Below, piece after piece: positions 19,979-28,149 of a DNA stretch of 64,000 bases. Below the pieces are notes generated by a model that searched no databases, was not told the origin of the DNA, and saw only the letters and a program-made list of their open reading frames with translations. Origin of the DNA: Corynebacterium bouchesdurhonense (GTDB taxonomy: Bacteria; Actinomycetota; Actinomycetes; Mycobacteriales; Mycobacteriaceae). The stretch spans positions 1,000,570-1,064,569 of the forward strand of contig NZ_LT546028.1 in NCBI RefSeq assembly GCF_900078305.2, given 5' to 3'. The position numbers and the translations under genes were made by a program. Position 1 is the stretch's first letter, and every line of letters begins with the position of its first letter.

Positions 19979-21261
19979 TACGCGCGCACCATCTCGGCCC
20001 ACATCGCCTCGAAGTCCGGCAGTGTCTTGGCCGTGGTGCCGATGTTCTCCACCTCCACGCCCGGGGTGGTCAGCCCGATGATGGCGCCGGCGGTGGCCAT
20101 GCGGTGGTCGTCGTACGAGCTCCACCTGCCACCGTGGAGCGGGGCCGGGTGGATGCGCAGCCCGTCCGCGAGCTCCTCGCAGCGGCCGCCGAGGTTGTTG
20201 ATCTCCCGGGTCAGCGCGGCCAGGCGGTCCGTCTCGTGCCCGCGCAGGTGCGCGATGCCCGTCAGCTCCGTCGCCGTGGTGGCCTGGGTGGCCAGCGCCG
20301 CGACGGTGGGCGTGAGCTCGCCGATGTCCGACATGTCCAGACGGATGCCCCGCAGCGTGCCGGGTACCGGCCCCTCCACCTCGAGCGCGTAGCCGGCGCC
20401 GTCGGCGCACAGCTCCACCAGCGCGCCCATCCGCTCCAGGATGAGGCGGATGACGTCCCCGGGCTGGGTGGTGTCCACCGGCCAGTGCGGCACCCGCACC
20501 ACGCCGCCGGTCACGGCCGCGGCCGCCAGGAACGGCGTCGCGTTGGACAGATCCGGCTCGATGGCGTAGCGCGCCGGCGCAATCCGCTGCGGCTCCACGC
20601 GCCAGCTCTGGCCCCCGGCCTCGGTGCGGGACTCAACGCGCACGCCGGCCTCCGCCAGCATCGCCACGGTCATCTCGATGTGCGGCATGGAGGGCAGGGT
20701 GCCCGCGGTGTTTCGCACCGTCACGCCCCGCTCGAAGCGGGCGGCGGAAAGCAGCAGGCCGGAGACGAACTGGGAGGAGCCGGAGGCGTCAATGGCCACC
20801 TCTCCGCCCTCGGCCGAGCCGCGGCCGTGGACCGTGAACGGAAGCGTGTCGCCCGCCACGGCCACCCCGAGTTGGCGCAGCGCGTCCAGGATGGTGGTGA
20901 TGGGGCGTTTGCGCGCGTATTCGTCTCCGTCGAAAAGCACTGGCCCCTGTGCGAACGCCGCCACCGGCGGCAGGAAGCGCATCACGGTGCCCGCCAGCCC
21001 GCAGTCCACCTTCGCGCCGGTGAGTTCGCCGGGGGTGACTTCGATGACGCCATCGCGATGCTCGAACCCGACGCCCATCTCGGCGAGCGCGGCCTCCATC
21101 AGGTCCGTGTCGCGCGAGCGCAGCGCACCGGTGATGGTGGACTTCCCGTCCGCCAACGCCGCCAGGATGTACGCCCGGTTGGTCATCGACTTGGACCCCG
21201 GCACCGCCACGGTGTGGGTGATGGGGGAGGCGGGCGTCGGCGCGGACCACAGGTTTGTCAT
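19978..21261 (-). CDS. aroA: 3-phosphoshikimate 1-carboxyvinyltransferase (EPSP synthase)
   Basis: 427 residues. It joins shikimate-3-phosphate and PEP in aromatic amino acid synthesis. [22 protein letters not shown] binds PEP and phosphate, [14 protein letters not shown] contains the LxGTxxR motif, and [16 protein letters not shown] is near the C-terminus. ATG 21261 is preceded by TATGAT plus 7 nt and has no ribosome binding site. Upstream in-frame ATGs (21270, 21273) are less likely. A CCGTCGAAAAGC repeat at 20927 falls in the segment encoding VLFDGDEY. Confidence 0.95.
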   Translation of the reverse strand: MTNLWSAPTPASPITHTVAVPGSKSMTNRAYILAALADGKSTITGALRSRDTDLMEAALAEMGVGFEHRDGVIEVTPGELTGAKVDCGLAGTVMRFLPPVAAFAQGPVLFDGDEYARKRPITTILDALRQLGVAVAGDTLPFTVHGRGSAEGGEVAIDASGSSQFVSGLLLSAARFERGVTVRNTAGTLPSMPHIEMTVAMLAEAGVRVESRTEAGGQSWRVEPQRIAPARYAIEPDLSNATPFLAAAAVTGGVVRVPHWPVDTTQPGDVIRLILERMGALVELCADGAGYALEVEGPVPGTLRGIRLDMSDIGELTPTVAALATQATTATELTGIAHLRGHETDRLAALTREINNLGGRCEELADGLRIHPAPLHGGRWSSYDDHRMATAGAIIGLTTPGVEVENIGTTAKTLPDFEAMWAEMVRA

Positions 21262-21268
21262 GCGCACC

Positions 21269-21276
21269 ATCATAAT
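21269..21276. promoter_or_regulatory. Overlapping divergent -10 elements for aroA and the SRAP gene
   Basis: Only 21 nt separate the two start codons. On the minus strand TATGAT (21274-21269) lies 7 nt before aroA ATG 21261. On the plus strand CATAAT (21271-21276) lies 6 nt before ATG 21283. The two hexamers overlap, and each -35 must sit inside the other gene. Confidence 0.6.
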
Positions 21277-21282
21277 GAAGGC

Positions 21283-21945
21283 ATGTGTGGACGTTTCGTG
21301 CTTTTCACCTCCGGCCAGGACCTGCTCGACGAGGTCGCGGCCCTGCCCGGTGTCGCCGCCGTGGAGGCTCCAGACGGCACCCCGCCGCCGCGCTACAACA
21401 TCGCCCCCACCCAGCAGGTGCCGCTGATCCGCATCGACGGCGCCACCGCCCGACTCGATGCCGCCCGCTGGGGGCTGTTGCCGCACTGGAAGAAGGACGA
21501 GACCGGCCCGCCGCTGTTCAACGCGCGCGGGGAGACGGTGGCGGAAAAGCCGTCCTTCCGCTCGGCGTTCAAGGCCCGCCGCGGCCTGATGGTGCTGGAC
21601 GGCTACTACGAGTGGCGCCAGGACGAGGGCGGGAAGCAGCCCTTCTTCGTCCGCCCGGAGCGCGGGCTGCTCTACGCCGCCGCGCTGTGGGATACGGGGC
21701 TTGATCGCTTATCGACGACCATGGTCACCACAGATGCCACCGAGAACATGGCGTGGCTCCACCACCGCCTGCCCCTCTTCCTCGCGCCGGGCGAGGTGGA
21801 GCAGTGGGTTCACGGTAGCCCCGCCGAGGCGCTCGAGCTGGTGCACCCCTCCCGCGTCGCCGGGGACCTGGTGTGGAGGGAGGCGGATCGGGCGGTGGGC
21901 AACGTGCGCAACGACTACGCGGAGTTGATGGGGTTCGAGGGCTAA
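21283..21945 (+). CDS. SOS response-associated peptidase (SRAP/HMCES type)
   Basis: 220 residues. MCGRFVLF gives the catalytic Cys2, exposed after Met removal, that bonds covalently to abasic sites in single-stranded [48 protein letters not shown] and [19 protein letters not shown] (active-site His) complete the SRAP pattern. It protects ssDNA at abasic sites. A leaderless start is likely. A GCTTATCGACG repeat at 21707 is read as RLSTT, a frame different from most other copies. Confidence 0.92.
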   Translation: MCGRFVLFTSGQDLLDEVAALPGVAAVEAPDGTPPPRYNIAPTQQVPLIRIDGATARLDAARWGLLPHWKKDETGPPLFNARGETVAEKPSFRSAFKARRGLMVLDGYYEWRQDEGGKQPFFVRPERGLLYAAALWDTGLDRLSTTMVTTDATENMAWLHHRLPLFLAPGEVEQWVHGSPAEALELVHPSRVAGDLVWREADRAVGNVRNDYAELMGFEG

Positions 21946-21950
21946 GCGGG

Positions 21951-22424
21951 CTACTGGGTGCCGATGGGGGCGAAGCGCCCGCCGCCGAGGCGCGCGAGGT
22001 CCGCCGGGGCGATCGCGATGGACAGGCCGCGCTGGCCGGCGGAGACGGTGATGGTGGGGAGTGGTTCGACGGATGCGTCGATAAGCAAAGGAAGCTCCTT
22101 AAGCGTGCCGAGCGGCGAGATGCCTCCGACGACGTAGCCCGTCGCGCGCTGCGCTTTCGCCGGGTCCGCCATCTCCGCGTGCTTCCAACCCAGCGCCTTC
22201 GCCGCGGCCTTCAGCGAGAGGTGGCCGGCGACGGGAACGCAGCACAGCGCCATCTCGCGCTCGTTGCCGGCGTGCGCGATCACCAGCGTCTTCAGCGTGG
22301 CGGCGGGGTCCGTGCCGAGCTCCTCGGCGGCGTGCTCGCCGAAGTGATCCTGGCTGGGGGAATACTCGAGCACCGTGTGCGGTGCGTCCTGCGCCGCGGC
22401 GAGGGCGCGGGTGCGTGCGGCCAT
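21951..22424 (-). CDS. ybaK: Cys-tRNA(Pro)/Cys-tRNA(Cys) deacylase YbaK
   Basis: 157 residues, single-domain YbaK/ProX editing family. It hydrolyses mischarged Cys-tRNAPro in trans. [22 protein letters not shown], the conserved Lys in [11 protein letters not shown], and [21 protein letters not shown] (GxxSPxG) mark the active site. ATG 22424 follows AAAGGAG. A GCGTCGATAAGC repeat (22075-22086) encodes LLIDAS. Confidence 0.9.
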   Translation of the reverse strand: MAARTRALAAAQDAPHTVLEYSPSQDHFGEHAAEELGTDPAATLKTLVIAHAGNEREMALCCVPVAGHLSLKAAAKALGWKHAEMADPAKAQRATGYVVGGISPLGTLKELPLLIDASVEPLPTITVSAGQRGLSIAIAPADLARLGGGRFAPIGTQ

Positions 22425-22439
22425 GTCGGCTCCTTTCCT

Positions 22440-22445
22440 TACAAT
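22440..22445 (+). promoter_or_regulatory. -10 hexamer TACAAT for a leaderless sigH transcript
   Basis: TACAAT lies 7 nt before ATG 22453. It overlaps an earlier in-frame ATG (22444), which would be upstream of the transcript. Confidence 0.5.
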
Positions 22446-22452
22446 GACCACT

Positions 22453-23079
22453 ATGCCCGAAACCGAGCCCGACACCGCAGCGCCCGACACCGCAGCCGGA
22501 GCGGTCGACCTGAAGGAGCGCTTCACGCAGGAGGCGATGCCGCTGCTCGACCAGCTCTACGGCGGCGCGCTGCGCATGACGCGCAACCCGCAGGACGCCG
22601 AGGACCTGGTGCAGGAAACGTACCTGAAGGCCTACAACGCCTTTGACAGCTTCAAGCCCGGGACCAACCTGAAGGCGTGGCTGTACCGGATTATGACCAA
22701 CACGTACATCAACACCTACCGCAAGAAGCAGCGCCGCCCGCTGGTGACATCCGCGGAGGACGTGACCGACTCGCAGCTCTACACCTCCAGCTCGCACGAC
22801 TCGACCGGGCTGGAATCCGCCGAGGTTGAGGCGCTGAAGAACATGCCCAACTCGCGGATCTCCGAGGCGCTGAACTCGATCAACGAGGACTACCGCATGG
22901 TGGTCTACTACGCCGACGTGGAGGGGCTGGCGTACAAGGAAATCGCGGAAGTGATGGATATCCCACTCGGAACCGTGATGAGCCGGCTGCACCGGGGAAG
23001 AAAACAGCTGCGGGAGCTGTTGAAAGACGTAGCCCACGAGCAAGGCATAGGACTCGACCGCGAACCGGAGGAGAAGTGA
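22453..23079 (+). CDS. sigH: ECF sigma factor SigH
   Basis: 208 residues. Region 2 ([27 protein letters not shown], then [26 protein letters not shown]) and region 4 ([45 protein letters not shown]) are complete. It is the SigH/SigR group that drives thioredoxin, protease and mycothiol-recycling genes under disulfide and heat stress. The anti-sigma gene follows with a 1-nt overlap. ATG 22453 fits a leaderless start; ATG 22444 is the alternative. Confidence 0.94.
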   Translation: MPETEPDTAAPDTAAGAVDLKERFTQEAMPLLDQLYGGALRMTRNPQDAEDLVQETYLKAYNAFDSFKPGTNLKAWLYRIMTNTYINTYRKKQRRPLVTSAEDVTDSQLYTSSSHDSTGLESAEVEALKNMPNSRISEALNSINEDYRMVVYYADVEGLAYKEIAEVMDIPLGTVMSRLHRGRKQLRELLKDVAHEQGIGLDREPEEK

Positions 23080-23354
23080 TGGGTAGCGAGAACGCGAACT
23101 GCGGATGCGGATGCGGGGGTGCCGAGGCGCTCCTGCACGAGCTGTTCGACCCGGAAACTACCGCCCAGCGGGCTCGCGAGATCCGCGCCGAGATCGCCCG
23201 GTGCCCCGAGTGCTTCACCCAGCTCGAGTCCGAGCAGGCCGTGCGCGGTATCGTGCGGGACTGCTGCGGCAAAGCCAAAGCACCGGAGCCCTTGCGCGAG
23301 CGCATCATCACCTCGATCACGACCGTGACGTACACGCAGGTGCGTTACCGCTAG
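23079..23354 (+). CDS. rshA: Anti-sigma factor RshA (mycothiol-system RsrA type)
   Basis: 91 residues. It should bind SigH and release it when its thiols oxidise. GGAGGAG precedes ATG 23079, which overlaps the sigH TGA. Cysteines are C8, C10 and C12 at the N-terminus, C42 and C45 (CPEC), and a CC pair near residue 66. RsrA-type proteins normally carry HxxxCxxC; here the His position is Glu38 (EIARCPEC), so the zinc ligand set differs from the model. Assignment rests on position after sigH and overall pattern. Confidence 0.85.
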   Translation: MGSENANCGCGCGGAEALLHELFDPETTAQRAREIRAEIARCPECFTQLESEQAVRGIVRDCCGKAKAPEPLRERIITSITTVTYTQVRYR

Positions 23355-23405
23355 CCCGCCTGGCGCAACATGGGCGCCAAGAGTAGACAGCCAGTAGGCA
23401 GCGAT

Positions 23406-23458
23406 GCGAAACGCCGCCCCTTTTCTCACCGTGCGGTGGAGAAGGGGCGGCGTTCGCG
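23406..23458. terminator. Bidirectional hairpin terminator between rshA and bL37
   Basis: An extended inverted repeat whose core arms are AACGCCGCCCCTT and AAGGGGCGGCGTT, continuing inward with small bulges to a short GTGC loop. It lies between two converging genes. An internal TTTTCT stretch is present but there is no long T-tail. Confidence 0.65.
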
Positions 23459-23491
23459 CTGCCGCGCGCGGTACGCGGGCCGCGGCGCGGT

Positions 23492-23566
23492 TTAAGAGTT
23501 GGGGCGCTTGCCGTGGTTCGCGCCCTTCTTGCGGCGGTCCTTGCGCTTACGTCCACGCTTGCTCAT
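23492..23566 (-). CDS. Small ribosomal protein bL37 (AURKAIP1/COX24-type, 24 residues)
   Basis: A 24-residue, very basic protein (MSKRGRKRKDRRKKGANHGK, then RPNS). This matches the actinobacteria-specific 50S protein bL37, seen near the decoding region in mycobacterial ribosome structures. AAAGGAGG lies 5 nt before ATG 23566. It is too short for normal gene finders. It lies just downstream of whiB1 on the same strand. Confidence 0.92.
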   Translation of the reverse strand: MSKRGRKRKDRRKKGANHGKRPNS

Positions 23567-23652
23567 CGTGGCCTCCTTTATATATAGGTGCGGGGGTTAC
23601 TCGGGCAATTACTCTATCGTCCGCACGCAGCGGGGCGGAAATCAGCCGGAGC

Positions 23653-23916
23653 CTAGACGGCGAGGCGGGCGCGGTTGCGGGCGCGCGCCTTGTTGCGGCG
23701 CTTGAGGGCGCGGCGCTCCTCCTCGGAGAGGCCGCCCCACACGCCCGCGTCCTGGCCGGTCTCGAGCGCCCACTTCAGGCACTGGGAGGTGACGGGGCAG
23801 CGGTTGCACACCAGCTTCGCCTGGGCGATCTGGGTGAGGGCCGGGCCGGAGTTACCAACGGGGAAGAACAGTTCCGGATCCTCGTCGCGGCAAACAGCTT
23901 CGTGGCGCCAATCCAT
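23653..23916 (-). CDS. whiB1: Iron-sulfur transcriptional regulator WhiB1
   Basis: 87 residues. MDWRHEAVCRDEDPELFFP has the first cluster Cys (C9); CNRCPVTSQC supplies the other three, GVWGG is the turn motif, and the basic tail (RRALKRRNKARARNRARLAV) binds DNA. It carries a nitric-oxide-sensitive 4Fe-4S cluster in M. tuberculosis and interacts with the principal sigma factor. ATG 23916 has AAGGAG about 9 nt upstream. A long upstream region with a GlxR-type site precedes it. Confidence 0.94.
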   Translation of the reverse strand: MDWRHEAVCRDEDPELFFPVGNSGPALTQIAQAKLVCNRCPVTSQCLKWALETGQDAGVWGGLSEEERRALKRRNKARARNRARLAV

Positions 23917-24371
23917 TGTGACAAACTCCTTCAAATTCGATCCATCGATATATTTCACGCGCACCACTTCAGCCCCGGTTAAACGGGGTTGTTGCAAAGA
24001 ATGTTTGATTCCAGGTCCCAGGCGGTGTGCCCCTGGCGAGGCCCCGTCTTCCGGTTTCCCTGGCGTTAACCCTGTGGTGACCGAGGGTTAAGGGCTGTGT
24101 AACCAGCCCGTTGTTTTTGCTACCCGTGAATAATGGCACGATACGCTGGAGCCCGCTAGGGGTGAACGCGGAAATGTGGCGTAAATCACCGACTAGGGGC
24201 CCGGCCGTACGCCCGAGTGGCGGGCTCGGGGGGGGGCTCTTTTTCACAACTCAAGCCGGCGGCGGGCTTGCCCGGGTGGGCGCACGGGGGCTCTTGCAGC
24301 TCTATACATCAAAGCATCATGTAATGTAACTCCTGATAGACACTCATCAACTGCGTATGATGAGATAGTTA
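23917..24371. other. 455-nt intergenic region upstream of whiB1
   Basis: No coding sequence is recognised. From the whiB1 side it holds a perfect inverted repeat TTAACCCT/AGGGTTAA (24066-24073, 24084-24091; 10-nt spacer); a GGGCTG/CAGCCC hairpin followed by GTTGTTTTT (24092-24120); a possible minus-strand -10 CATTAT (24135-24130); a GlxR-type site (24175-24190); G-rich runs near 24230; and an AT-rich stretch with a CTCATCA/TGATGAG hairpin (24343-24364) that may terminate the gene to the right. Confidence 0.6.
24175..24190 (-). promoter_or_regulatory. Probable GlxR (CRP-family) binding site upstream of whiB1
   Basis: TGTGGCGTAAATCACC matches TGTGANNTANNTCACA at 8 of 10 half-site positions and at the central TA. 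With the -10 at 24135-24130 and a start near 24123, the site would be centred about 59 nt upstream. M. tuberculosis whiB1 is known to be controlled by the cAMP receptor protein from a similar distance. Confidence 0.5.
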
Positions 24372-25466
24372 CTATTCCACGGTATTGGTGTCCCAGTTGA
24401 TTACCGCCACTCCGCCCTCCGAGGCGTAAAGCAGGCGGTCCCCAGCCGCGAAGCCGGTGCCCAACGCGCCCTTGAACACGCCCGTAGCCGTGAGCTTGGC
24501 CGGTTCCATGAGCACGAGGTAATCGCCCTCGTGGTACGTCATGTGGTGGGGCAGGTCTGCGACCGGCAGCACGCGCACGCCGCTGTCCAGCGTAATCGGG
24601 CCGGGCAGCGCCGGAATGGACGAAGAGCTGACCTCGTTGCCGTCCTTGTTGTAGGTGGTGATGCGGGAGGCTGCGGGGTCAAACACCGCGGCGGAATCCT
24701 GCGAGATGGCAACGAGGTAGGCGCCCTCTGCGATCTCCACGCTCGCGGTGAGCTCCGGCTTGCGCGAGTCCTCCGGGGTAGTGTCTTGGAATCGCAGGTA
24801 GGAGCCGTCCGCGCATGTCTCGGTGACGGCGAACAGCTCGGTGCGCGTCAGGGCCGAGGTGATCTGGCACTGGTTCGGCTGCATGTCAGGCTCTTGCGGG
24901 GCCTCCACCTCGCCGTACTCCACGGTGCGGACCATGTCGGAGCGCCACAGCTCGGTGCGGTTGGCGCCCACGTACCCCACGCGGTCATTCGAGGAGATGC
25001 CCGCAACCTCCTCCGGGCCGATTGCGGAGCGGGTGCCGGCGTACGTGCCGCCCAGCGCGTCGAGTGCGACAACATCCCCGCAGCCCGCGTTGCCCCGGTA
25101 GTTTGCCACCACCTTGCCCCAAGCCTGGCTCAGGGAACAAAGCGGGAACTCGCGGTGGTAGGTCCACGCCGTATCGCCCTGCGGGGTGGTGGCGGTCAGC
25201 GTGCCCTCGTTGTAGGTGATGATCAGGCCGTTGGCCACCACCGGCTGTACGCCGGGGGAGTGATCCGGCAGGCGGAAGGCCTCCGTGAGGGAGCTCGGCG
25301 CGACGGCGAGTTTGCCGGCGTTGTCAAGCTCCTGCACCGCCGGCGCGAGGTGATCGGCGCGGATCGGGGCGGTGAAGTACGCGGTGCCCACCAACAGGGC
25401 CGATACGGCGGCGATGGCGGCGGTGGCGATGAGGTCGCCTCGTGTGCGGCGCAGCGGGGCACTCAC
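24372..25466 (-). CDS. Rv3212-like membrane-anchored beta-propeller protein
   Basis: 364 residues. One N-terminal transmembrane helix (LIATAAIAAVSALLVGTAYF) and an extracytoplasmic region with repeated short beta-strand blocks (GLIITYNEGTLTATTPQGDTAWTY, GDRLLYASEGGVAVINWDT) like PQQ/WD propeller blades. Function unknown. GTG 25466 overlaps the rhlE stop by 4 nt (GTGA), as in the Rv3211-Rv3212 pair, so the two are translated together. Confidence 0.75.
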   Translation of the reverse strand: MSAPLRRTRGDLIATAAIAAVSALLVGTAYFTAPIRADHLAPAVQELDNAGKLAVAPSSLTEAFRLPDHSPGVQPVVANGLIITYNEGTLTATTPQGDTAWTYHREFPLCSLSQAWGKVVANYRGNAGCGDVVALDALGGTYAGTRSAIGPEEVAGISSNDRVGYVGANRTELWRSDMVRTVEYGEVEAPQEPDMQPNQCQITSALTRTELFAVTETCADGSYLRFQDTTPEDSRKPELTASVEIAEGAYLVAISQDSAAVFDPAASRITTYNKDGNEVSSSSIPALPGPITLDSGVRVLPVADLPHHMTYHEGDYLVLMEPAKLTATGVFKGALGTGFAAGDRLLYASEGGVAVINWDTNTVE

Positions 25467-26827
25467 CGGCGCCTCCTTCCTCTGCTGGGGTTGTCTCGCT
25501 TGTCGCGCGTGTCCCCGGCGGGACGCGCCCCGTGGACTTTACGCGCCGGGCCCACACGCTCGGCGGCGGACTCGGGGATAGTGAGCGATTGGTACAGCTC
25601 CGGGGAGGTGGAGAACCACTCCGGCGGGTTGGGCTGGCCCAGTTGTAGATCCGTGTCGATGAGCTGCCACTTGTGCAGCTCGTCGTATCCCACCAGCGTC
25701 ACTGCGGTGCCGCTGTGGCCGGCGCGCCCGGTGCGGCCGATGCGGTGGACGTACGTCATCGGGTCATCCGGCGTTTGGTAGTTGACCACGTGAGTGACGT
25801 CCTCGACGTCGATGCCGCGTGCGGCAACATCCGTGGCCACGAGGATGTCCACGTCCCCGGCGCGGAACGCGTCCAGGGATTTCTCCCTCGCGCCCTGGCT
25901 CAGGTCCCCGTGCACCGCGCCGACTGCGAACCCGCGGCGGCCGAGGTCCTCGGCCACCTCCGCGGCGGTGCGCTTGGTGCGGGTGAAGATGATGGTGCGG
26001 CCGCGGCCCTCGGCCTGCAGGATGCGGGCGAGCACCTCCGGCTTGTCCATGCGGTGCGATTTGAATACCACCTGCCGGGTGGTGGTGTGCGTGGCGGGGG
26101 CGTCTGCGGACTCGGCGCGGATGTGCAGGGGCTGGCGCATCTTCGCGCGCGCGAGGGTGAGGATCTGCCCCGGCATCGTGGCGGAAAACAGCATGGTCTG
26201 CACGCTGCCCGGCACCGCAGCCCACAGCTTTTCCACGTCCGGCAGGAAGCCCATGTCCAACATCTCGTCCGCTTCGTCGAGCACCAAGATCGCGGACTTG
26301 TCCAGGCGGAGATCCCCGCGCTGGTGCAGGTCGATCAGCCGGCCCGGGGTGCCTACCACCACGTCGATGCCTCCGGAGAGCGCCTCGATCTGCTCCTCGT
26401 AGGGGCGGCCGCCGTAGATCGTTGCTAGGCGCAGCGGCGTGCGGGAGGCGGCGCGCGCGAGGTCCTCGCCCACCTGCACCGCCAGCTCGCGCGTGGGCAC
26501 AACCACCAGCGCACGGGGGGTGCCGTCGAGCTCCTCCACGTCCGCCGAGTCGAAGACCCTATCTAGAAGCGGGATGCCAAAGGCGTATGTCTTGCCCATG
26601 CCGGTGCGGGCCTGGCCGATGATGTCCCGGCCATCGAGTGCGATGGGTACGGCCAGCTCCTGGATGGAGAAGGCTTCGCGGATCCCCAACTCGCCGAGCG
26701 CCTCGACTAACTCGGCGGCGACTCCCAGTTCGGCGAACGTCGGGCCGCGCTTGTCCGGGCGCTTGTCAGGCTTGCCAGGGCGCTTGTCCGGGCGGGCACG
26801 TGCGGCGGTGTCAGCGGGTGTGGGCAC
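25463..26827 (-). CDS. rhlE: DEAD/DEAH-box RNA helicase (RhlE type)
   Basis: 454 residues. Q motif (FSIQELAVPIAL), ARTGMGKT (Walker A, with Met replacing the usual Ser), PTRELAVQV, GTPGRLIDL, DEAD, SAT, and motif VI HRIGRTGRAG are all present. A Lys/Arg/Pro-rich N-terminal tail of repeated DKRP units precedes the core. GTG 26827 sits 6 nt after TATGAT (26839-26834), so a leaderless start fits; GAGGAG in the spacer could also act as a ribosome binding site. The partner gene overlaps at the 3' end. Confidence 0.9.
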   Translation of the reverse strand: MPTPADTAARARPDKRPGKPDKRPDKRGPTFAELGVAAELVEALGELGIREAFSIQELAVPIALDGRDIIGQARTGMGKTYAFGIPLLDRVFDSADVEELDGTPRALVVVPTRELAVQVGEDLARAASRTPLRLATIYGGRPYEEQIEALSGGIDVVVGTPGRLIDLHQRGDLRLDKSAILVLDEADEMLDMGFLPDVEKLWAAVPGSVQTMLFSATMPGQILTLARAKMRQPLHIRAESADAPATHTTTRQVVFKSHRMDKPEVLARILQAEGRGRTIIFTRTKRTAAEVAEDLGRRGFAVGAVHGDLSQGAREKSLDAFRAGDVDILVATDVAARGIDVEDVTHVVNYQTPDDPMTYVHRIGRTGRAGHSGTAVTLVGYDELHKWQLIDTDLQLGQPNPPEWFSTSPELYQSLTIPESAAERVGPARKVHGARPAGDTRDKRDNPSRGRRRR

Positions 26828-26935
26828 CTCCTCATCATAACTGCTGGCCGCGGGCTGACCGTGGCGTGTGGTGGGGTCACTACAATGGCCGGGGCAATCG
26901 ATTCGAGAGAAGTTGTGAAGGAAGGTAGTACGGCT

Positions 26936-27160
26936 ATGGACATCAAGATTGGCCTGGCAGACAGCCCGCGCGAGTTGGTTATCCGCGTCCCAGAGGACGG
27001 TGCGGCAGTGCTTTCCCAGCTCGCGCAGGCGATCGAGGCGGGCAACCCCGTGATGCAGCTCGCGGACGAGAAGGGCCGCCAGTTCCTCATCCGCACCGAG
27101 AAGATCCTCTACGTGGAGCAGGGGAGCGCCACGGCTCATTCCGTGGGCTTTATGCGCTAA
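26936..27160 (+). CDS. DUF3107 family protein
   Basis: 74 residues (MDIKIGLADSPRELVIRVPE...). This small acidic protein family (Rv3208A/TB9.4 type) is conserved in actinobacteria; function unknown. AAGGAAGG precedes ATG 26936 by about 9 nt. A TACAAT -10 (26881-26886) lies in the 108-nt divergent gap to rhlE. The next gene begins 11 nt after the stop. Confidence 0.85.
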   Translation: MDIKIGLADSPRELVIRVPEDGAAVLSQLAQAIEAGNPVMQLADEKGRQFLIRTEKILYVEQGSATAHSVGFMR

Positions 27161-27171
27161 ATTAGCTGCTT

Positions 27172-28137
27172 ATGAAACCCAGGGATCCGCAGCTGCACCG
27201 CCGCGCCGACCGTGCAGGCGGCGCGGCTTCGGATCATCAGGACGGGGAGGGGCGCCTAGTCCACTTCGCGCGCGAGTACGGGTGGCGCGCCTACGCCGTC
27301 CCGGTGCTCGCCGTGGTGACCGTGTTCGTGCTCATCAACATGGTGCAGAACCCGGGCGACACGGTGGTGGATACCGCGCAGTCCGCGGATGCGGGGACTA
27401 CGGGCCGCACCCCGCGCTCCGCGGAGGGGGATGAGCCGACCGAGGAGATCGTGCCGGCGGACCTGCCGATCTGGGATCTGGACGAAAAGACCCTGCCCCC
27501 GGGCGGGCCATACGCGGAGGTGGGGGAGAAGACGTTTTATGAGGTCGGCACTCCGGGGGCGTCGGCAGGCAAAGGCGATGAGCTGGTGCAGCGCTACGTG
27601 GTCGAGGTCGAGCACGGGGTGGATACGACCGGCTACGGCGGGGACGACGCGTTCGCGCGCATGATCGACGCCACGCTGGCGGATCCCCGCGGGTGGATCA
27701 ATGACCCGCGCTTCCGTTTCGAGCACGTGACCTCAGCGGACAACCCCACGCTGCGCATCCGCCTGACGTCGGTTGGCACCACCCGCGAGCTGTGCGGCGC
27801 GGACATCGGGCTGGAGACCAGCTGCCGCACCACGATTACGGGCGAGGATTCGGTGATTCTCAACGAGTCCCGCTGGGTCCGCGGCGCGGTGCCGTTCGAG
27901 GGTGACCTGGGTCGCTACCGCCAGTACGTGATTAACCACGAGGTGGGGCACGCTGTGGGCTTCGCGGAGCACGAGGGCTGCCACACGGACGGCGAGCTCG
28001 CGCCGATCATGATGCAACAGACCCTGAGCCTGAATAACGCGGAGCTCCGCGCGTTCGGAGCCACCGGGGTCTACCCGGACAACAACAACACGTGCCGCTC
28101 CAACCCGTGGCCGTACCCGCGCCCGGCAGTGCTGTAG
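27172..28137 (+). CDS. DUF3152 domain protein, membrane-anchored putative metalloprotease
   Basis: 321 residues. An N-terminal helix (YAVPVLAVVTVFVLINMV) anchors an outer domain with the metzincin-like motif HEVGHAVGFAEH (HExxHxxGxxxH) followed by GC, and four Cys that may pair. The family (Rv3207c) has no proven substrate. TAAATT (27158-27163) overlaps the DUF3107 stop and lies 8 nt before ATG 27172, giving a leaderless start. Confidence 0.82.
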   Translation: MKPRDPQLHRRADRAGGAASDHQDGEGRLVHFAREYGWRAYAVPVLAVVTVFVLINMVQNPGDTVVDTAQSADAGTTGRTPRSAEGDEPTEEIVPADLPIWDLDEKTLPPGGPYAEVGEKTFYEVGTPGASAGKGDELVQRYVVEVEHGVDTTGYGGDDAFARMIDATLADPRGWINDPRFRFEHVTSADNPTLRIRLTSVGTTRELCGADIGLETSCRTTITGEDSVILNESRWVRGAVPFEGDLGRYRQYVINHEVGHAVGFAEHEGCHTDGELAPIMMQQTLSLNNAELRAFGATGVYPDNNNTCRSNPWPYPRPAVL

Positions 28138-28149
28138 ATTTTGCAAGCT

